Below, piece after piece: positions 1 through 12,821 of a stretch of 64,000 nucleotides of DNA. A program made the translations under genes and the position numbers. Position 1 is the first letter of the stretch, and every line of letters starts with the position of its first letter. The stretch is from Camillea tinctor (Eukaryota > Ascomycota > Sordariomycetes > Xylariales > Xylariaceae). The DNA is taken from NCBI GenBank assembly GCA_022578605.1, contig MU394107.1, forward strand, positions 227,944-291,943, read 5' to 3'. The notes under the pieces are model-generated. The model did no database searches. It saw nothing but the letters and a program-made list of their open reading frames with translations, and was not told the DNA's origin.

Positions 1-1308
1 AAGTTCATATGTTTTCACATGTTGGTGGCGCCACGTTAATGATATGATTGAATTAAGGGGACCCAGCGGCAGAATTCGGGCGGTGACCCAGTAAAGTTTA
101 ACAGTGTTTATGCAACGATATTTCGGGAATTGATAACTGTGTAGCTGGACTGGCAGACTGGATAGCGGGAGCCTGAGATTATCTAAGCTGATAGCAGGGC
201 CATTAGAGAGGGCTGCCCAGGTGCTAGGTTAGGTTAGTAACTCAGGAGTAGGCTGCCTAAGCACCATCTACAGATCTGTACCGATGCCTAAACTAAACGC
301 CTAACCGTTTTAATGCTGACCTCACGCCCGTAACTTATATAAGGCAAGCCTTTAGAGGTCAGGGGCCAATGCTTATATTATCTCATTCCATATCGTCTCG
401 TTCCATATCATCTCATTCCTTATCATCACCATCAACACCACCTGCACCAACACCCAGCCACAGAAACATTGCAGACTTGGAAACCTGCCAAAAACGTATT
501 AGGTGTAATTGTAGATCGAAATCGGGGTTTCTACCTGTCTCAGCATCTACACTAATAAGCACTTGGCAAATCCCGAGTGGCCGGCACGGCTTTGCTTCTT
601 ACAACACAATCCGTATCCATATATTAATATCCATATCTATATAACATCAGTGTTCCCTACAATACGCATCATAGAGAAGAAAGAAGAAAAGGGGGTGATC
701 CACGAAAAACTTCTCATTGGTCAACGTGTCGAACCCAGACAGATACCCCAATCTGTTAATTCGCGATATTCGCGACTTTCGCGACATAGCTCCGGCTTTG
801 AACGAGGCTCAGCTGGCATTGTCATCCCGAGCCGTCATCGTCAACGGGGAGGCACTGAGACAAGCATCAGCTCAACCGTTAGAGAGTTAGCACCTGCACA
901 CCGCCTGCATATCAACATCTCATCGGGAACACCCGTATCAGACAGCAGAGCAATCTACACGGCCATCTTCAAATCTACACTAGTAGCCCGGCAGGTATCA
1001 CGTTCGAGACTCGATCAGAGTTCCACATTTGCATACATACGATCAGACTGCAAGTGGGCCCATCCATCCCGGAGGTCCCAGTCAACGACAATCTTCCGGA
1101 CTACAGACGGGATTAAACGATTTAAGGGACGTAACGAACAACGTACGATACCAACAGACAGAACAATATAAAAGCACTTTCGAAGCCCGCCAGGTTGTAT
1201 TGCCTCTTGCTGGTGTTAGCTTCGATAACGTGTGTTTTGTTCACTCTGTGTTGTTTTCCCTTTTTTATTTTGCATCTTCTTTTTGTTTGCAAATTCGTTA
1301 TAAATCCC
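1..1308. other. Intergenic / upstream of F-box gene
   Basis: No gene I can defend. TTAGGT-type words occur near 224-240. A plus-strand frame at about 730-890 reads like coding sequence (several Asp/Arg/Leu-rich codons, stop at 888) but has an in-frame TGA just upstream and no ATG. It could be an orphan exon or chance. The last 100 bases are pyrimidine-rich, as in many fungal 5' leaders. Confidence 0.5.
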
Positions 1309-2360
1309 ATGTCTCACGTCATGGCGCAATCACCCCTTTCCATAGACTCCCTCCCGAACGAGGTACGAACGAACCATCCCTTTCCCCTCCCTTATTAGTT
1401 GGACCTATTCTATGTTGAAAAGAAAAAGAAAAGAAAAGAAAAAAAATTACTAACATGGCCTAAAAAAAGATCCTCATTCAGGCCCTCAGTTCTTTCTCGA
1501 CTCGCTCGTTGCTGCCCATTGCTGCTGTTTGTCGTCGGTTCCGTGACTTGGTTGGCCGTCTTCACTACTACCGCTTGGTTGAGGCTACCATTCTTCAGGA
1601 CTACCAAGTCGTTCTAGAATGTTACCACCCCACCAACAAGCTCTCGGCGCCTTCACTGCACTGCGAGTACCTTGGTACCGATGGGTTGTCGGAGGCCGGC
1701 GCTGACGCGAGCCTTGAAAATATGAATCGCCTTTACACGCGATTTCGGCCTTTTCTCGGCGACGAGCAGAGGCGACCGCGCGCGAGGCGACCCACGACCG
1801 CTGTGCTCCAGGGCAAGGAAGCACCGCTCGTAGAGCTACCATCGCTCGAGATCTCCCTCGAATCAGGAGAGATCTTATCTCAGCTTTGCACCGTGGCCAA
1901 TCTGGTCAAGGTGGGGCCGAGAAAAGGTCTCTTCCTGAGCATTGCCCAAGTGGCCGATGGTGTGATCCGCGTATGGCGTGACTGGCTCCGGGACCAAGCA
2001 GCGAACAGTTCGGCATTGAAGCAGCAGCGAGCGAAGCCGAGACTCGACGACCCATCCATCCTGTGGACCGACTCATCCCAGGACGTCGGCATCAAGTTCC
2101 GCGTCGTCGAGAAAGAGGATGTCAATGCGCCCGTACTCGTAGGCCCCTTCGATGAGCCTCCCGTGTCGTACGTGTTGGAGTATCAAGGTACGTTCATCTA
2201 CTTCTATGGTATGGTACCGGGTCCCCCCCTTTTTTTACTAACACCTTTCGTCGCAGAATTGATCATCCGGACAAACCAGCTGCTTCTTAGCCTGGAGACG
2301 TCCGAGGCCCAACAGGTCACTCATGCAGGTAAAGCAATCGTCATTGCATCATCTATATGA
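1309..2360 (+). CDS. F-box domain protein, three exons
   Basis: Exons 1309-1362, 1470-2187 and 2257-2360, 291 residues. The first intron (GTACGA...AAAAG, with a CTAAC branch site at 1450-1454) joins SLPNE to ILIQALSSFSTRSLLPIA, which recreates the classic LPNEIL...SLLPIAAVCRRFRDLV pattern of an F-box at residues 12-45. F-box proteins bridge a substrate to Skp1 in SCF ubiquitin ligases. The remainder has no motif I recognise. The second intron (2188-2256) is supported by consensus ends and keeps phase. ATG 1321 is an alternative in-frame start. The 3' end is uncertain: a further GT at 2327 and AG at 2445 would give a different short tail ending at about 2484. The F-box is clear; the substrate is unknown. 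Confidence 0.8.
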
Positions 2361-4188
2361 AAAAAAGAGCCAATAGTGCTGCACCTCAGTCCCTCGAGGA
2401 ACAGAAAGGCCAAATCAATTTCTCTCATCATGCTGCCTCCCCTTAGGCATTCGACCTTACTGTGTAAAGAAACTGGACCACTAGTTTCACTTCGGCAAGA
2501 TAGATAAAGCAGGGCCACGTCTCTATGACCTAAGCCTTACGGCTTAGATTGTAGGGACGATGGATATCCTATGAGAATGTGACACCCATTGAGCTCGTTG
2601 ATGTGGGATGTCATTGACTTGGTTCTAGTGGACCTGATAATGCAAGCTGCATTATCTGAACCAAATTTGGCCCTCTCAATCTTTCGAGATAGAGAAAAAA
2701 AATCGCAACTATACCGATTTTCCTGGTTCAGCACATTATGGGACAAAAACAAACCCGGGATTCAATGTTCGAGAGTATACTAATTTGATGGTTGTTCTTT
2801 TCCAACTTATAGGGGCTTGCTATGTACCTGGTGCTGTCTCTTGTCAGCCAGTCGATACCATGATACAGTTGATGATGCCACCGATGCACAGGATGGAGTC
2901 TATGACTCCCCAGTTAGCCTGGTAGCCTAGAGAACTTTGTCTCTCAGCTGTCGTCGCTACCCTACTTTGGGTCATCTTATCATCTCCACTTGCGTGGATG
3001 GCTTTCGGAATGGATCGGGTCGGGATGGGTCGGGACGGCGTTTTTTAATGAGATTCTTTTTTTTTAATGAGAGAACCACCAACCTATGCAACGGGCCACT
3101 TAGAAGGGATTGTTTTAAGGGGGCGTGGTGCGGGCGTCTTTGATCTGATCTTATGGGAGGGAGGGAAGGAGGGAGGCCGGGCGAACGGTTTCGCATAAAA
3201 AGTTTCCACTTGGATAAAACTTGCAACACTACAACTACAACTACCATCATCAATGCACCCATCCATCCATCGATCTTGCATTGATTACTAGAGAAGGGGC
3301 TGGAATTTTTCTTCTCCGGATTGGAAAAAAACTGGGTTTACTTAATGATAAAGGGACCAATATCATCTGTCTTTTGTTTTCCCTCCACTTTGGTATGATG
3401 GAGGGAGGGGAGAGAAGGTTTTGATTATGAATATAGATATTATAAAAAGGACGGCGAGTCCTTCGCATAGGTTTAGGAAGGACAGATGGATATAAGGAAT
3501 GGAAGGAGAAGACTTCGTTATTCACTCCAATAGATAGAAACGCACTGCCCACGTATCTCACTTCGAAAAACACAACCGGAAGACTGGGACTGGTCTTAGG
3601 TATCTTACTCGAATACATCAAACGATTGAAAAGAATTCAAATTTCATCGAGTGACTCAGGAAAGCGGGTATGGAAAGTAATGTCAACAATTCTTGACATG
3701 TGGAAGTGATGGAGGGTTCCCTAGGTACCTACCCAGACAGACAGGACGCGTCCTCAACAGAAAAATTGCGAGTCGCGGTTATTTTTCTTTCATATTTTTG
3801 TTTCAACATCTTGCCCTACCACATATCTTGCTTAGATCGCACGCGCGAAGCGGCGTTACATTCAACAACCTTTTTTTTCGTGTCGTCGTCTTGTAACTTA
3901 ACTTTATCTAGTGCAATGTAAAGGCGAAGCGAAGGAGGGGTGTCCGTTTATGATTCTTGCTCTCATCATCTCATGTCAAAAAGAACAGACACGAAAAGAA
4001 ACAAGAGATCAGACTAAGAAAAAAAAAGAACAGATGAAGAAGAGATGAAGCAATACGACGTACGTCGTGCACGTAGGTTACGGATTTTCGCGAACGGACG
4101 GAACTTGCTTGTTTTAAGCGACCTAGTTGCCGCATCTAGAATTACATACGTACCTAAACCGGGCATATGCACTTCCATAGGTCTCGCC

Positions 4189-4212
4189 GGTGCTAGGTGC
4201 TAGGTGCTAGGT
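4189..4212. repeat. Short tandem repeat, unit GGTGCTA
   Basis: Three head-to-tail copies of GGTGCTA are directly visible, followed by a TTTT run. No function is implied. Confidence 0.8.
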
Positions 4213-5283
4213 TTTGATCAACTGAAAAAACATGTCCAGAAGAAGAAGAGAAGAAAGAAAGAAAGAAAGAAACGTGCGTTGCCTAACCGAGCTTTTTGGA
4301 CTTACATGCCATCACGTACGCAGATGGGGACATTCGATCTTAAGACATAGCCCTATATAACCTAGATATATAGGAAGATTCAGATAAGATATTCATCCTC
4401 AGATCATCTGTGCGGATTTCTTGCTGTTACCGACTGTAACTGTAAACTTACCTATTACCTACCTACCTGTATGTTGTTTTGTTTTGTTTCTTTCTTTTGA
4501 TGCTATGGTACCTATATGGGGTATATTAAATGCTGTAATATAGCTCAGGTAGGTCATGTTAAAAAAAAAGTGTGTTAACTCGAGCGTAAAGCATGCGGCG
4601 GGCACCGGCTTGGAGCTCTCCGGCAAGTCCTCGGCAAACTCGCCTCCCTTTGGACCGGACCGCGACCGTGCGTGGCGTGGGCAATTGCGTCTGGCAACCC
4701 CCTCTACACTATGTAAAAAACTTCGGAGGGTTGTATGATTTACAAGAGGGCTCGGGTATGGGAGTGGTCTGTGTAGGAGGGCACTGTATGCTGGTAGCTT
4801 ATCTAGGTATCTATTGTACACTTGTAGCTATTTACAGTACGATATCATACATAGTAGTGGTTGGGGGAGGGGGAGGGGAAGAGGGGGAGTTTTTTTTTGT
4901 TGTTGAAGGAATTGTGGAAATGTCAGATTATAGTATAACGTATAAAGACACGCTAACACTATACTCCTGAGAGCGTAGGGCTGTAAGTTCTGGTGCTTCC
5001 TTATCCTATCCTCCTCCTATCTAAGTGGAAGCACGGACGAGGGATGAGAAGTCCTGAGATTGGAATTGGGCTGTGATTTTCGATTATGATTGTCAGGTTA
5101 GAGAGCTACTGTTACTACCTATGGATAGGAATAGGGTTAAGGATAAGGATAGGGGTTAGAATAGGAGAAAAGGATTCCCGACCGGGATCTTCCGCGCGCT
5201 GAAGATAGGATGGGGTGACTGACAGGATGAGGATATGATGGGATTAGGTACGTAGGTGGTAGGTTACTGAAGCTAGTACCCAA

Positions 5284-5302
5284 CATCATCATCATCATCA
5301 TC
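5284..5302. repeat. ATC trinucleotide microsatellite
   Basis: Uninterrupted run of about six ATC units in non-coding sequence. Confidence 0.85.
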
Positions 5303-8080
5303 AAAAGATACGACGGCCAGTCCCTTTCGGATCGCTCGCTCATGGAGGCTGTGTATGTATGTATATGCGAGGGGTGAATTCTATACGTATATGTATGTTG
5401 GGACAGAACGCGTCGGTTTATATACATACCTATGCATACCTATACATAAAAAGTTGTTGTAAATGCAAGGTGGTTGGATAGCCGATTGGTCGATCTAGCT
5501 AAGTGTATAGGTTATATGTATGTACATAGTGTGCATATCAATACATATAAGTAGGCGATAGGGCAAAAGGTAAAGGTAAAGGTCGTGTATGCGGGCAAGG
5601 GATATATACATACATACAAGCAAGTAAGCACACATCGTATTCTGTGTATACTGTCTAGAGCCTGAATGACACCTTTACTTCTTTTCTTTTCTTTTTCGTT
5701 GGAGTGCTCTTCCGTCCGCCACCGCGTCATCGGGTAGGTTATTACTTATTGTATGTACCTATGCGGCGTACTTTCAGAACTCCCTCTTTGGAATCAGTCA
5801 CCTACTCCGGGCTTTTAGCCTTCGGCCATCACGGATCAGGATCAGGGAAAATCTAGAACTGCCAACATACCCTTGTTATTTATTTAATTTTTCTTTTTTT
5901 TTCTCCGGCCGCTTTTCTCTTTAGTGTATTCCACACTAGTTTACCTGCCAGCCCTGTCTATATCTTCGGGGATCTCTTTTTTACGCCAAAGAAGAAAAAT
6001 TGGGTCATGTTGAGTTACATCGTGCCCAGCCAGCCGTTGACTAACTATTACTCAACCTATTAGGTTGAAGGATGTCACCTAACTCTTTCGACAACCCGAG
6101 TTATTAATTGACCTACTTATTGGGAAAGAATCGAAATATGGGATTCGATGAGAAGGAGGACAATGAAAAAAGTTTTCTTCTTGGTTGGCCAAAAAAGAAA
6201 ATAGTAAGCCATCTTACCTCCTCCAAAAAAAGAAGACTGGTGTTGCGTTGTGTTGTAGCGTAGTAGCAGATCATAGATTAGGTATGGGTAGATCCAAACC
6301 GCACCCGGCTCTGGGTAAGGTGACAGCTAACTGATAGGTTAAAGAGGGTGGTCAGCGGTGAGCTGTCTGGTGTGTGTGTGGCCAAATTTAGTCAGACTGA
6401 ACGGACTCTGCCGTTCTCTTTCCTTTTTTTAAACACTCTCAAGAGGTGTTGTAATCTGTATGCACGCCTTTTTCTGATACTATCATCGTCGTCGTCATTG
6501 TATTTCCATTTTTCTTCTTCTTAGAGTTATGATATATCTTTTTTCCCCCTAAGCCCTTGACTTTTACTGTGTTGCGTTCCGATTTTTCCTTGGTCCTTCT
6601 TCCGGCATCTGCTTGTGCCGTACTCATCACCTTGCTTTATGCGTTTGCTTTCACATGTAGATTTCGGAATGATCGGCGGCGGGAACAAGAGGGAAGAAAA
6701 AAAGAGAAAAACGTTCACTCACTAGGTAATCGGCGAGGACATCCTAGGTTAGTTCCTTTTAAGAAAACAAGAGACGCGTTTTCCGTCTGTTACTAGTTAC
6801 TAGTCACTAGTCACTGCTACATACTAGGTATATACATACCTATCGCGTCCTGGAGTACCTATGTATTTATGCTGGCTTACCCAGCCTCTCTTTCTATAAG
6901 TAGGTAGATGCTGCTGCAGGCACATCGACGGTTCCTGCGTTAAACCGCGTGTTGTCAGCCTGCAGCCGCTGACGCTTCCGGCAGGGAGCTGCAGCTAGAA
7001 GAACCTGCAGCGTCTTGGTACAGACTTATGTGGTGACGGTCACACCTATACGGACGGAATACATATACACTAGGTCGGTTTAGTACTGGCTCTACCTAGG
7101 TCAGCTTACCACCCATCGCTCGTATGATAATATCGATCAACTATCGATTTGCACATGAAGCCCGATGCTGATAAATATATAGAAGCATGGCATTTAGGAC
7201 TTCCGGGCTATCGAGATTATGTATATGTATATGTATATGTGAGTGATAGCGAGATAGGGTCGGGTCCTGCGGCCATAACAGAGACCATACTACCACTAGG
7301 TAGGTTGGAGCTTTGGCAGGGAGGGGGACTATCCTTGCGATCAGACGAAGAAAGATAGGTTAGGTTATACTTAAGCGTACTTACCAACATCTACTGGTAA
7401 CTGATGATTGGTTGCATTGTTAGATCTCTCGCGCATCTTTCATACCGGAAAATAAACCAGGCACTTCTCTTTTGGACGGGCGAACCAGGTCAATCAACTT
7501 TTAGGGAAGCGTGTTCGTACGGGTTGGGTTCAACTGACGCGATATCGCAACCAGCCTCGGCATATAATTCCGTCATCCATTTCTCTTTTTGACCCCCCAT
7601 ACTAGCCAGCCACCCCCTCTTCGGCTCCTCTGAGTTGTTGAGGTTTAGTGAACCAATATCTCCTGATGAATCGTTGTCGGTGAGTAGGCCAGTAGAAAGG
7701 CGCAAAAAGAAGCTAGGGGGAAAAAAAGGAATACATCATGTGGAATCGAAAGACAGAAGGAAGACAGAAAGTGAGAAAATAGAGAGAAATTGGGTACATT
7801 TGAAGGAAGCTTAGCTTGAACATCTCACCCAGACTTCACTCCACTTTCCTAGCTGAGACTTTCTTTCTTCACTTTCTCCCCCCCCCTTTTCACACTTTTT
7901 TTCAGGGGTAGCGTGTATTAGCTAGGAGAATTTTCTCCTTATGGACCGTGCGCTCCGCTCGTTGCCGTTTGCCGGGCACTACCACGAGGCAGCCCCCGCG
8001 TCAAGTGGGTTTCAGCCCTTTTGCGAAATCCTATAGACACGACCCCTGATCTTCAAGTCTCACATCACACCGCATTCGCC

Positions 8081-8103
8081 TTTTTTTTTTTTTTTTTTTT
8101 TTT
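8081..8103. repeat. Poly-T tract (23 T)
   Basis: Homopolymer of 23 T, directly visible. Its exact length is likely unreliable in the assembly. Confidence 0.85.
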
Positions 8104-9234
8104 GTATCCCCTCTCCTACTATCTTACCTTTTTGGTCTTGAGAGGATTTTATCGACCCCAACTGTTCGGTACTGTGTGGATGATGGCGCTTGATAAGCTT
8201 GCATTGGCTCTAAAGGGAATGAGAGGGGAAGGGAGAGGAGAGAGGAGGTGGTTGAAGATCAGACGGTTCGAGGCTATGCCGAGGCTTGGGTGGTAATGCG
8301 TTCCAGGAACCGCATTTTAGTTCTTTCGCTCCTCCTACGTGTCCGGTGAGAGACTTGTACGTGAAAGTTATGCATCACAGTCCCATGACGGCGAATTAGA
8401 GACCTCTAATCTTCATGCCTTAGACTCTCTTGTACTATGGGGGAAAAGAAGCTTAGACCGTTGACGCTCTGACCTTGGCATCAAGGTTAGAGCCTAGGGT
8501 GCGAATATGATCGATGCTAGGTTTGAGCTGTCTTTTCCACCACCCCCAGCGGAGAACACACCGACTGGTTGGGTTGGGCAGGCATATGAGCTATCCTGCC
8601 CGCCCGGAATGGGCACGGCTTGCGCGCGGGCGCTCTGTAAGCATAGGATCAATGAAACCTTTCTCGCGGTGTAAACTGTGTGAGTGTACGTATGTATGTG
8701 TCTGAAGGTAGAATGTACAAGCTCATCACATCGAAAAGCAGCCACGCACGATGATCTCATGCACGTGGTGCCTAGAACGTCTTCAGTTCTGTCTTTTTCC
8801 TCTTCACTACTAGCTGACTGGATCCCATATGCAGGCCGAGTCTTACCTCACGTTCCCTTTTTGCAATGTTTTTTTCTTCTTTCGTATCCATCGCGCTCCA
8901 TCTCACTCCTTGACCGCACATATGATCCCCACATTCGTTTTTTCCTTTTTATCCTGTTCGTCGAAGTTGATCTTCGAGGCCTAGCTGCCTTTCCATAATA
9001 ATACATTATCTTACTCCTCCTCATTTACCCGGTGAGAATACTTGGTTTGTTTCGTTCTTCGTGACTAGTCACGATTCGCTCCTTTCTATATCGCGTTTGC
9101 TGGACTCGCGATTGGTTGCCAACAAGGGTTGAAGGTTGGATACACCTCATAAAAATACTATTCGGGGCTGAGAAAGAAAAGCTTAAGGAGTAGGAACGAG
9201 AGTGGAAAGAGGAGAGAGAGAACGGGTGGACATA

Positions 9235-11357
9235 ATGACGAGACCGGAGTCTGGCGATTCGACGCTTGAGATAGCGGAAGTAGAGAAGAGTTTTCCAACG
9301 CCACCAAGATCGAGCCCGCGTGTCTCGAAGTCGTTACCACCGCTGCCGCCAGCGATAGATACTGGAGTTTCAAGAGATGGCGTGCCGGCAAGAGATAGCC
9401 CAAGGTCGCCGACCAGCACATTCCGAACGTATTCACCCATGCCCGGCATAATACCGGATAATGTAATGCTCCCACCTTTCACAAGACCAATGACACCAAC
9501 TCGCGTACCGATGCCGTCGATGCCTGATGATTCGCCGCGGCCAATGACTGCTTCAACGAAGAGACTCTCGTTCTCGAGTTCCCGGGTGGAGCGAGGGCTC
9601 AAGTACGGCAAGGGCAAGCATTCCGGCATAGAACTATCGCCACAGCCTAGCGACGACCCGCAAGATCCTTTGGTAAGATTTCCTAAGCACTCCTAATGAG
9701 GCTGAATGGGTTTTCTTTTTTCCCTTTTCTTGGCATATCCTCAATCTAACTTCATATATCAGAACTGGCCGTTATGGAGGAAACACCTTAATTTCGCGGC
9801 GTTGCTCGTCATGGTGGCATTAGTAGGCGCGATGAAGACAGCATACGTCACCGTAGACAGCTTCATAGCGATAGAGGAGGGCGTCTCGTATACGGAGGCC
9901 GTCGCCCTAACGGGGGCACCGCTGATCATCTCTGCAGCGACAGGGATGGCGAGTACAATAATCGGGAGGATATGGGGGAAGAGACCTGTTTACTTGATCT
10001 CCACGATATTAATCTTCATCGGTGTGGTTTGGAATACTCAAGTTAATGGCCGTGTGGGAGAGAACATGGCGGCGAGGATTTTCCAGGGTATGGGATGGGG
10101 TGCGTTTGATACGTTAGTCCTGGAGTCGATACAGGATACCTACTTCGTAAGTTCTGCCCTACTGCAAAATAGAAAGGAAAAAAAGACTTTGCACGCCATA
10201 CTAACTAGATCTTGCAGGAACATCAACGCCAATCGAAAATGCTAATATACTACGTGGTATCGGTTGCTACCACCTGGGGCGCGCCACTTTTGGGTGGTAT
10301 CGCCTCGTCGGGCCCTACCGGATTTGCAGTGCAATTCGAAATCATCAGCTGTTTTATGACGATCGCGATCCCGCTGATCGTCTTCGGGGTCCCAGAGACG
10401 ACATTCGATCGTTCGTCGCTCAACGCAGCCCTACCGACCCTCAACCGGTCACAGTCCTTCTGGCCGGGCAGGACTCTTACTAAGAAAGCCGCGCTGGACT
10501 ACATCGGTAAGATGAAGCCGTTGACATATAAGGCCAAGACGATCGACATGGCCTTGATAATGCAGGCGCCCAGAGCCATGGCTGCGCCGTCAACTCTGCT
10601 TCTCTTCGTGGCTACACTAATTCCTCATGCCGGACTCTGGGGTTTGGCCAGCTCGATCTCGCTTCTCTTCTCCCCTATGCCTTTCGTGCTCCCGGAGGCT
10701 ATATTGGGCGCCTTGATGGTGGGACCCTTTATCCTCGCAACTACAACCGCGCTGGCATCGGCCCTGTCGTCCTTCCAACGCCGCTTTACCCCCACGGTCC
10801 ACCTAACTACCCTCGCCATGGGTACCACGCTCGCCTCCGTAGGCCTCCTTGGGTTCGGGCTCTACCTCGAGGGCCTCATGCGGATGTCCACGGACGGGCC
10901 CCGGGCCGCCACCAGCACGCTGTGGGACCTTAGCTTCGTGGGAGAGCGCATCAGCTTCCCCGTCGTCTCGCTGCTGCTCGGCCTCCTGGCCGCCGGGTCC
11001 GTGGCCCTCGACGACACTATGGCGCCCGTCGTCCGCCGCTCGACAGCGTTCACATCGGCGAACCTCGCCGTCGGTCTGCGCAACACGGCCGACATGCACG
11101 CCGGGCTCGCGTGCCTGCGCAACATCGCCGCGGGTGTGTTCGTGATCGGTATCCCCAACGCTGTGTGGGCATGGGACGGCCTCCGCGCGGCGGCCCTGGG
11201 CATGGGTGTCACGCAGATCTTCCTCGGGGCGGCGCTCTGCGCCGTGTGGTGGTACTGGGACGAGAATATAAGGCGGCTCGATGGGCGGGTCATGGGGTTG
11301 GTGGATTTGTCGGACTTGAAGGATATGAAGCAGATGAGCTTCATGGGAAGGAAGTGA
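9235..11357 (+). CDS. MFS transporter, DHA1-like, three exons
   Basis: Exons 9235-9672, 9763-10146 and 10218-11357, 653 residues. The first ATG is at 9235; the codon at 9202 in the same frame is GTG. Residues 1-140 are a Ser/Pro/Arg-rich cytosolic tail. The first intron joins DPL to NWPLWRKH, giving the DPLNW signature that precedes TM1 in fungal major facilitator drug/H+ antiporters. Hydrophobic helices follow, with IGRIWGKRPVYLIS as the loop 2-3 motif (G-x-x-x-x-G-K/R-R-P), and VPETTFDR after TM6, typical of this fungal group. The second intron ends CTTGCAG before EHQRQSKM, a common splice position in the family. The C-terminal half has about six further helices. It is a plasma-membrane exporter or importer whose substrate cannot be read from sequence. 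No biosynthetic cluster surrounds it. Confidence 0.85.
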
Positions 11358-12821
11358 TGGGAAAATAGGTTAATGGGTTTGGAAAGGAGGAAAGCTTAAG
11401 GGTCGGGACGGGAGGGCGAATGGAAGGTTGGATAAGCTGGTTGAAGGGTTGTCGGCGGGTGGATTGGATGGACGGATAGTGTGTATCATGGTGGCTCTCG
11501 TCTCCGTGCCAGATATACTACACTATCTGCGTGGGAGGCGAGGGAAAATGGTAACATGAACATGAACGAGTGTATGAATATTCATCTTGTTATATTCTAG
11601 TCTATAATGAATGACGCGGTTATGACCTGTCCCCTCTCCATTGGCTCCCCCATTTTCCCCTTTAACAATGTCTTGGATGGATGGTGTTAGTAGTAGTAGT
11701 GGTGGTGTACATGATGAGTAGAGAATCACAACGAGGCGGCTAGATAGTCCGAAGATATCGAAGTTTAGTTCACATCATCACCCCATCTCTTGTGCCTAAT
11801 TTTACCTCACTCGACGACCCTCGATCTAGCTAGGCAATGGATGTGTATAGGCAGCAATGCTCTAAAACCGGATGAACCAGCTTTTTTCAATCTCCGCTCC
11901 GTGCTGTGCCGCTTTCATAGTCCACCGCATTTCTCATCTTGTTTCAGGAGCGAAATGAGATACCAAAGCAACTCAGGGCTAGATTGGCTAGATCCAAGCG
12001 ATGCGTCCTTTGGCGCCACCACATTCCCAACTAGTCATTCGGTCTTGATCAAATGTACTTTCAGCCCCAATTTAGAAAGCAGGTCCAAGCAGAGGTTGTC
12101 GACAAATTCCTGACTCTACCATCTTGCATAAATACGTCTTGATATATAGACTTGGCATTCTGATCTCAACTGGCTTTCGGAAATTTTCACAGGCGTATAA
12201 AGAAAATTCTCGGTGGTATTGAGGAGTATTGAGGAGTTTATATTCTTTTTTTGCGCTCGGTGAGCGCTTAACCTTTAGTATATCAGCTAGTTTTATTCTC
12301 CATACGCTATAACGACTAGGGAAAACTAATAGTCTGTAATAACCCAAGGACCAATCATATTAAAAGTCCTCGCTCGGATGGGTCACGGTTGGTTTGGGAA
12401 AAGGACGCTGTCGCCTATTCAAGTTACAAAAAAAACCAGGCACCCGCCGGTGGATCAGCCCTAAGCTTGAAGCCATTGGAGAATCCAACGAGATACCCCT
12501 ATTCTAGCTAAATCGTCCGACGATCAGTCACTGTCTCGTGCCCAGATGTTCTAGCCAGGTTGTTACTGCATACGGGCCGGAAGACATGGGGGCCTTCTTT
12601 TATGAAAACGAAAAGCTTCTTTGTGTGTATACTTATATAATGTCTATACTCTCGCCTTCTTTGTTTGAACTTGCTCCTTTCGCCCACTCACGAGCTTCCC
12701 ACTCTTTCATTCTTTAACTCATTCGCTCGCTCACCCACCCACACTCGTTTATACCTCGAAAAATCTAAACATACCCGTCATTCTCTGTCTATCGAGTTCA
12801 ATACCCGTTAATCCATCCATC
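11358..12821. other. Intergenic spacer
   Basis: No credible gene on either strand. The last 200 bases contain a TATA-like stretch and C/T-rich leader sequence belonging to the next gene. Confidence 0.5.
12632..12641 (+). promoter_or_regulatory. Probable TATA element of the Ser/Thr-rich secreted protein gene
   Basis: CTTATATAAT lies about 185 bases before the ATG at 12822. It is followed by a long CT-rich leader (12655-12760), an arrangement common in highly expressed fungal genes. This is inference from position and motif. Confidence 0.4.

Larger units (their letters stand above)
2361..9234. other. Gene-poor spacer with microsatellites (about 6.9 kb)
   Basis: Only short frames in all six readings, none with family resemblance. 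Contents seen: an inverted repeat CTAAGCC/GGCTTAG at about 2529-2546; three tandem GGTGCTA units at 4189-4212; a GAAA run at about 4250-4272; an ATC run at 5284-5302; a TATG-type run near 7217-7240; a 23-base T run at 8081-8103; and many copies of TAGGTA/CCTAGG words. Such length suggests long leaders, regulatory DNA or non-coding transcripts for the flanking genes, which sequence alone cannot decide. Confidence 0.5.

Noticed and set aside
730..890. Coding-like frame with Asp/Arg/Leu-rich content ending at a stop at 888
   Set aside because: In-frame TGA just upstream and no ATG. It could be an orphan exon but there is no partner exon I can place.
563..1171. 202-codon plus-strand frame upstream of the F-box gene
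   Set aside because: Low-quality composition (Arg/Ser/Ile scatter), begins with no clear ATG context, and no family resemblance.
9183..9629. Minus-strand frame opposite the first exon of the MFS transporter
   Set aside because: Antisense of a Ser/Pro-rich tail whose complement stays open by composition.
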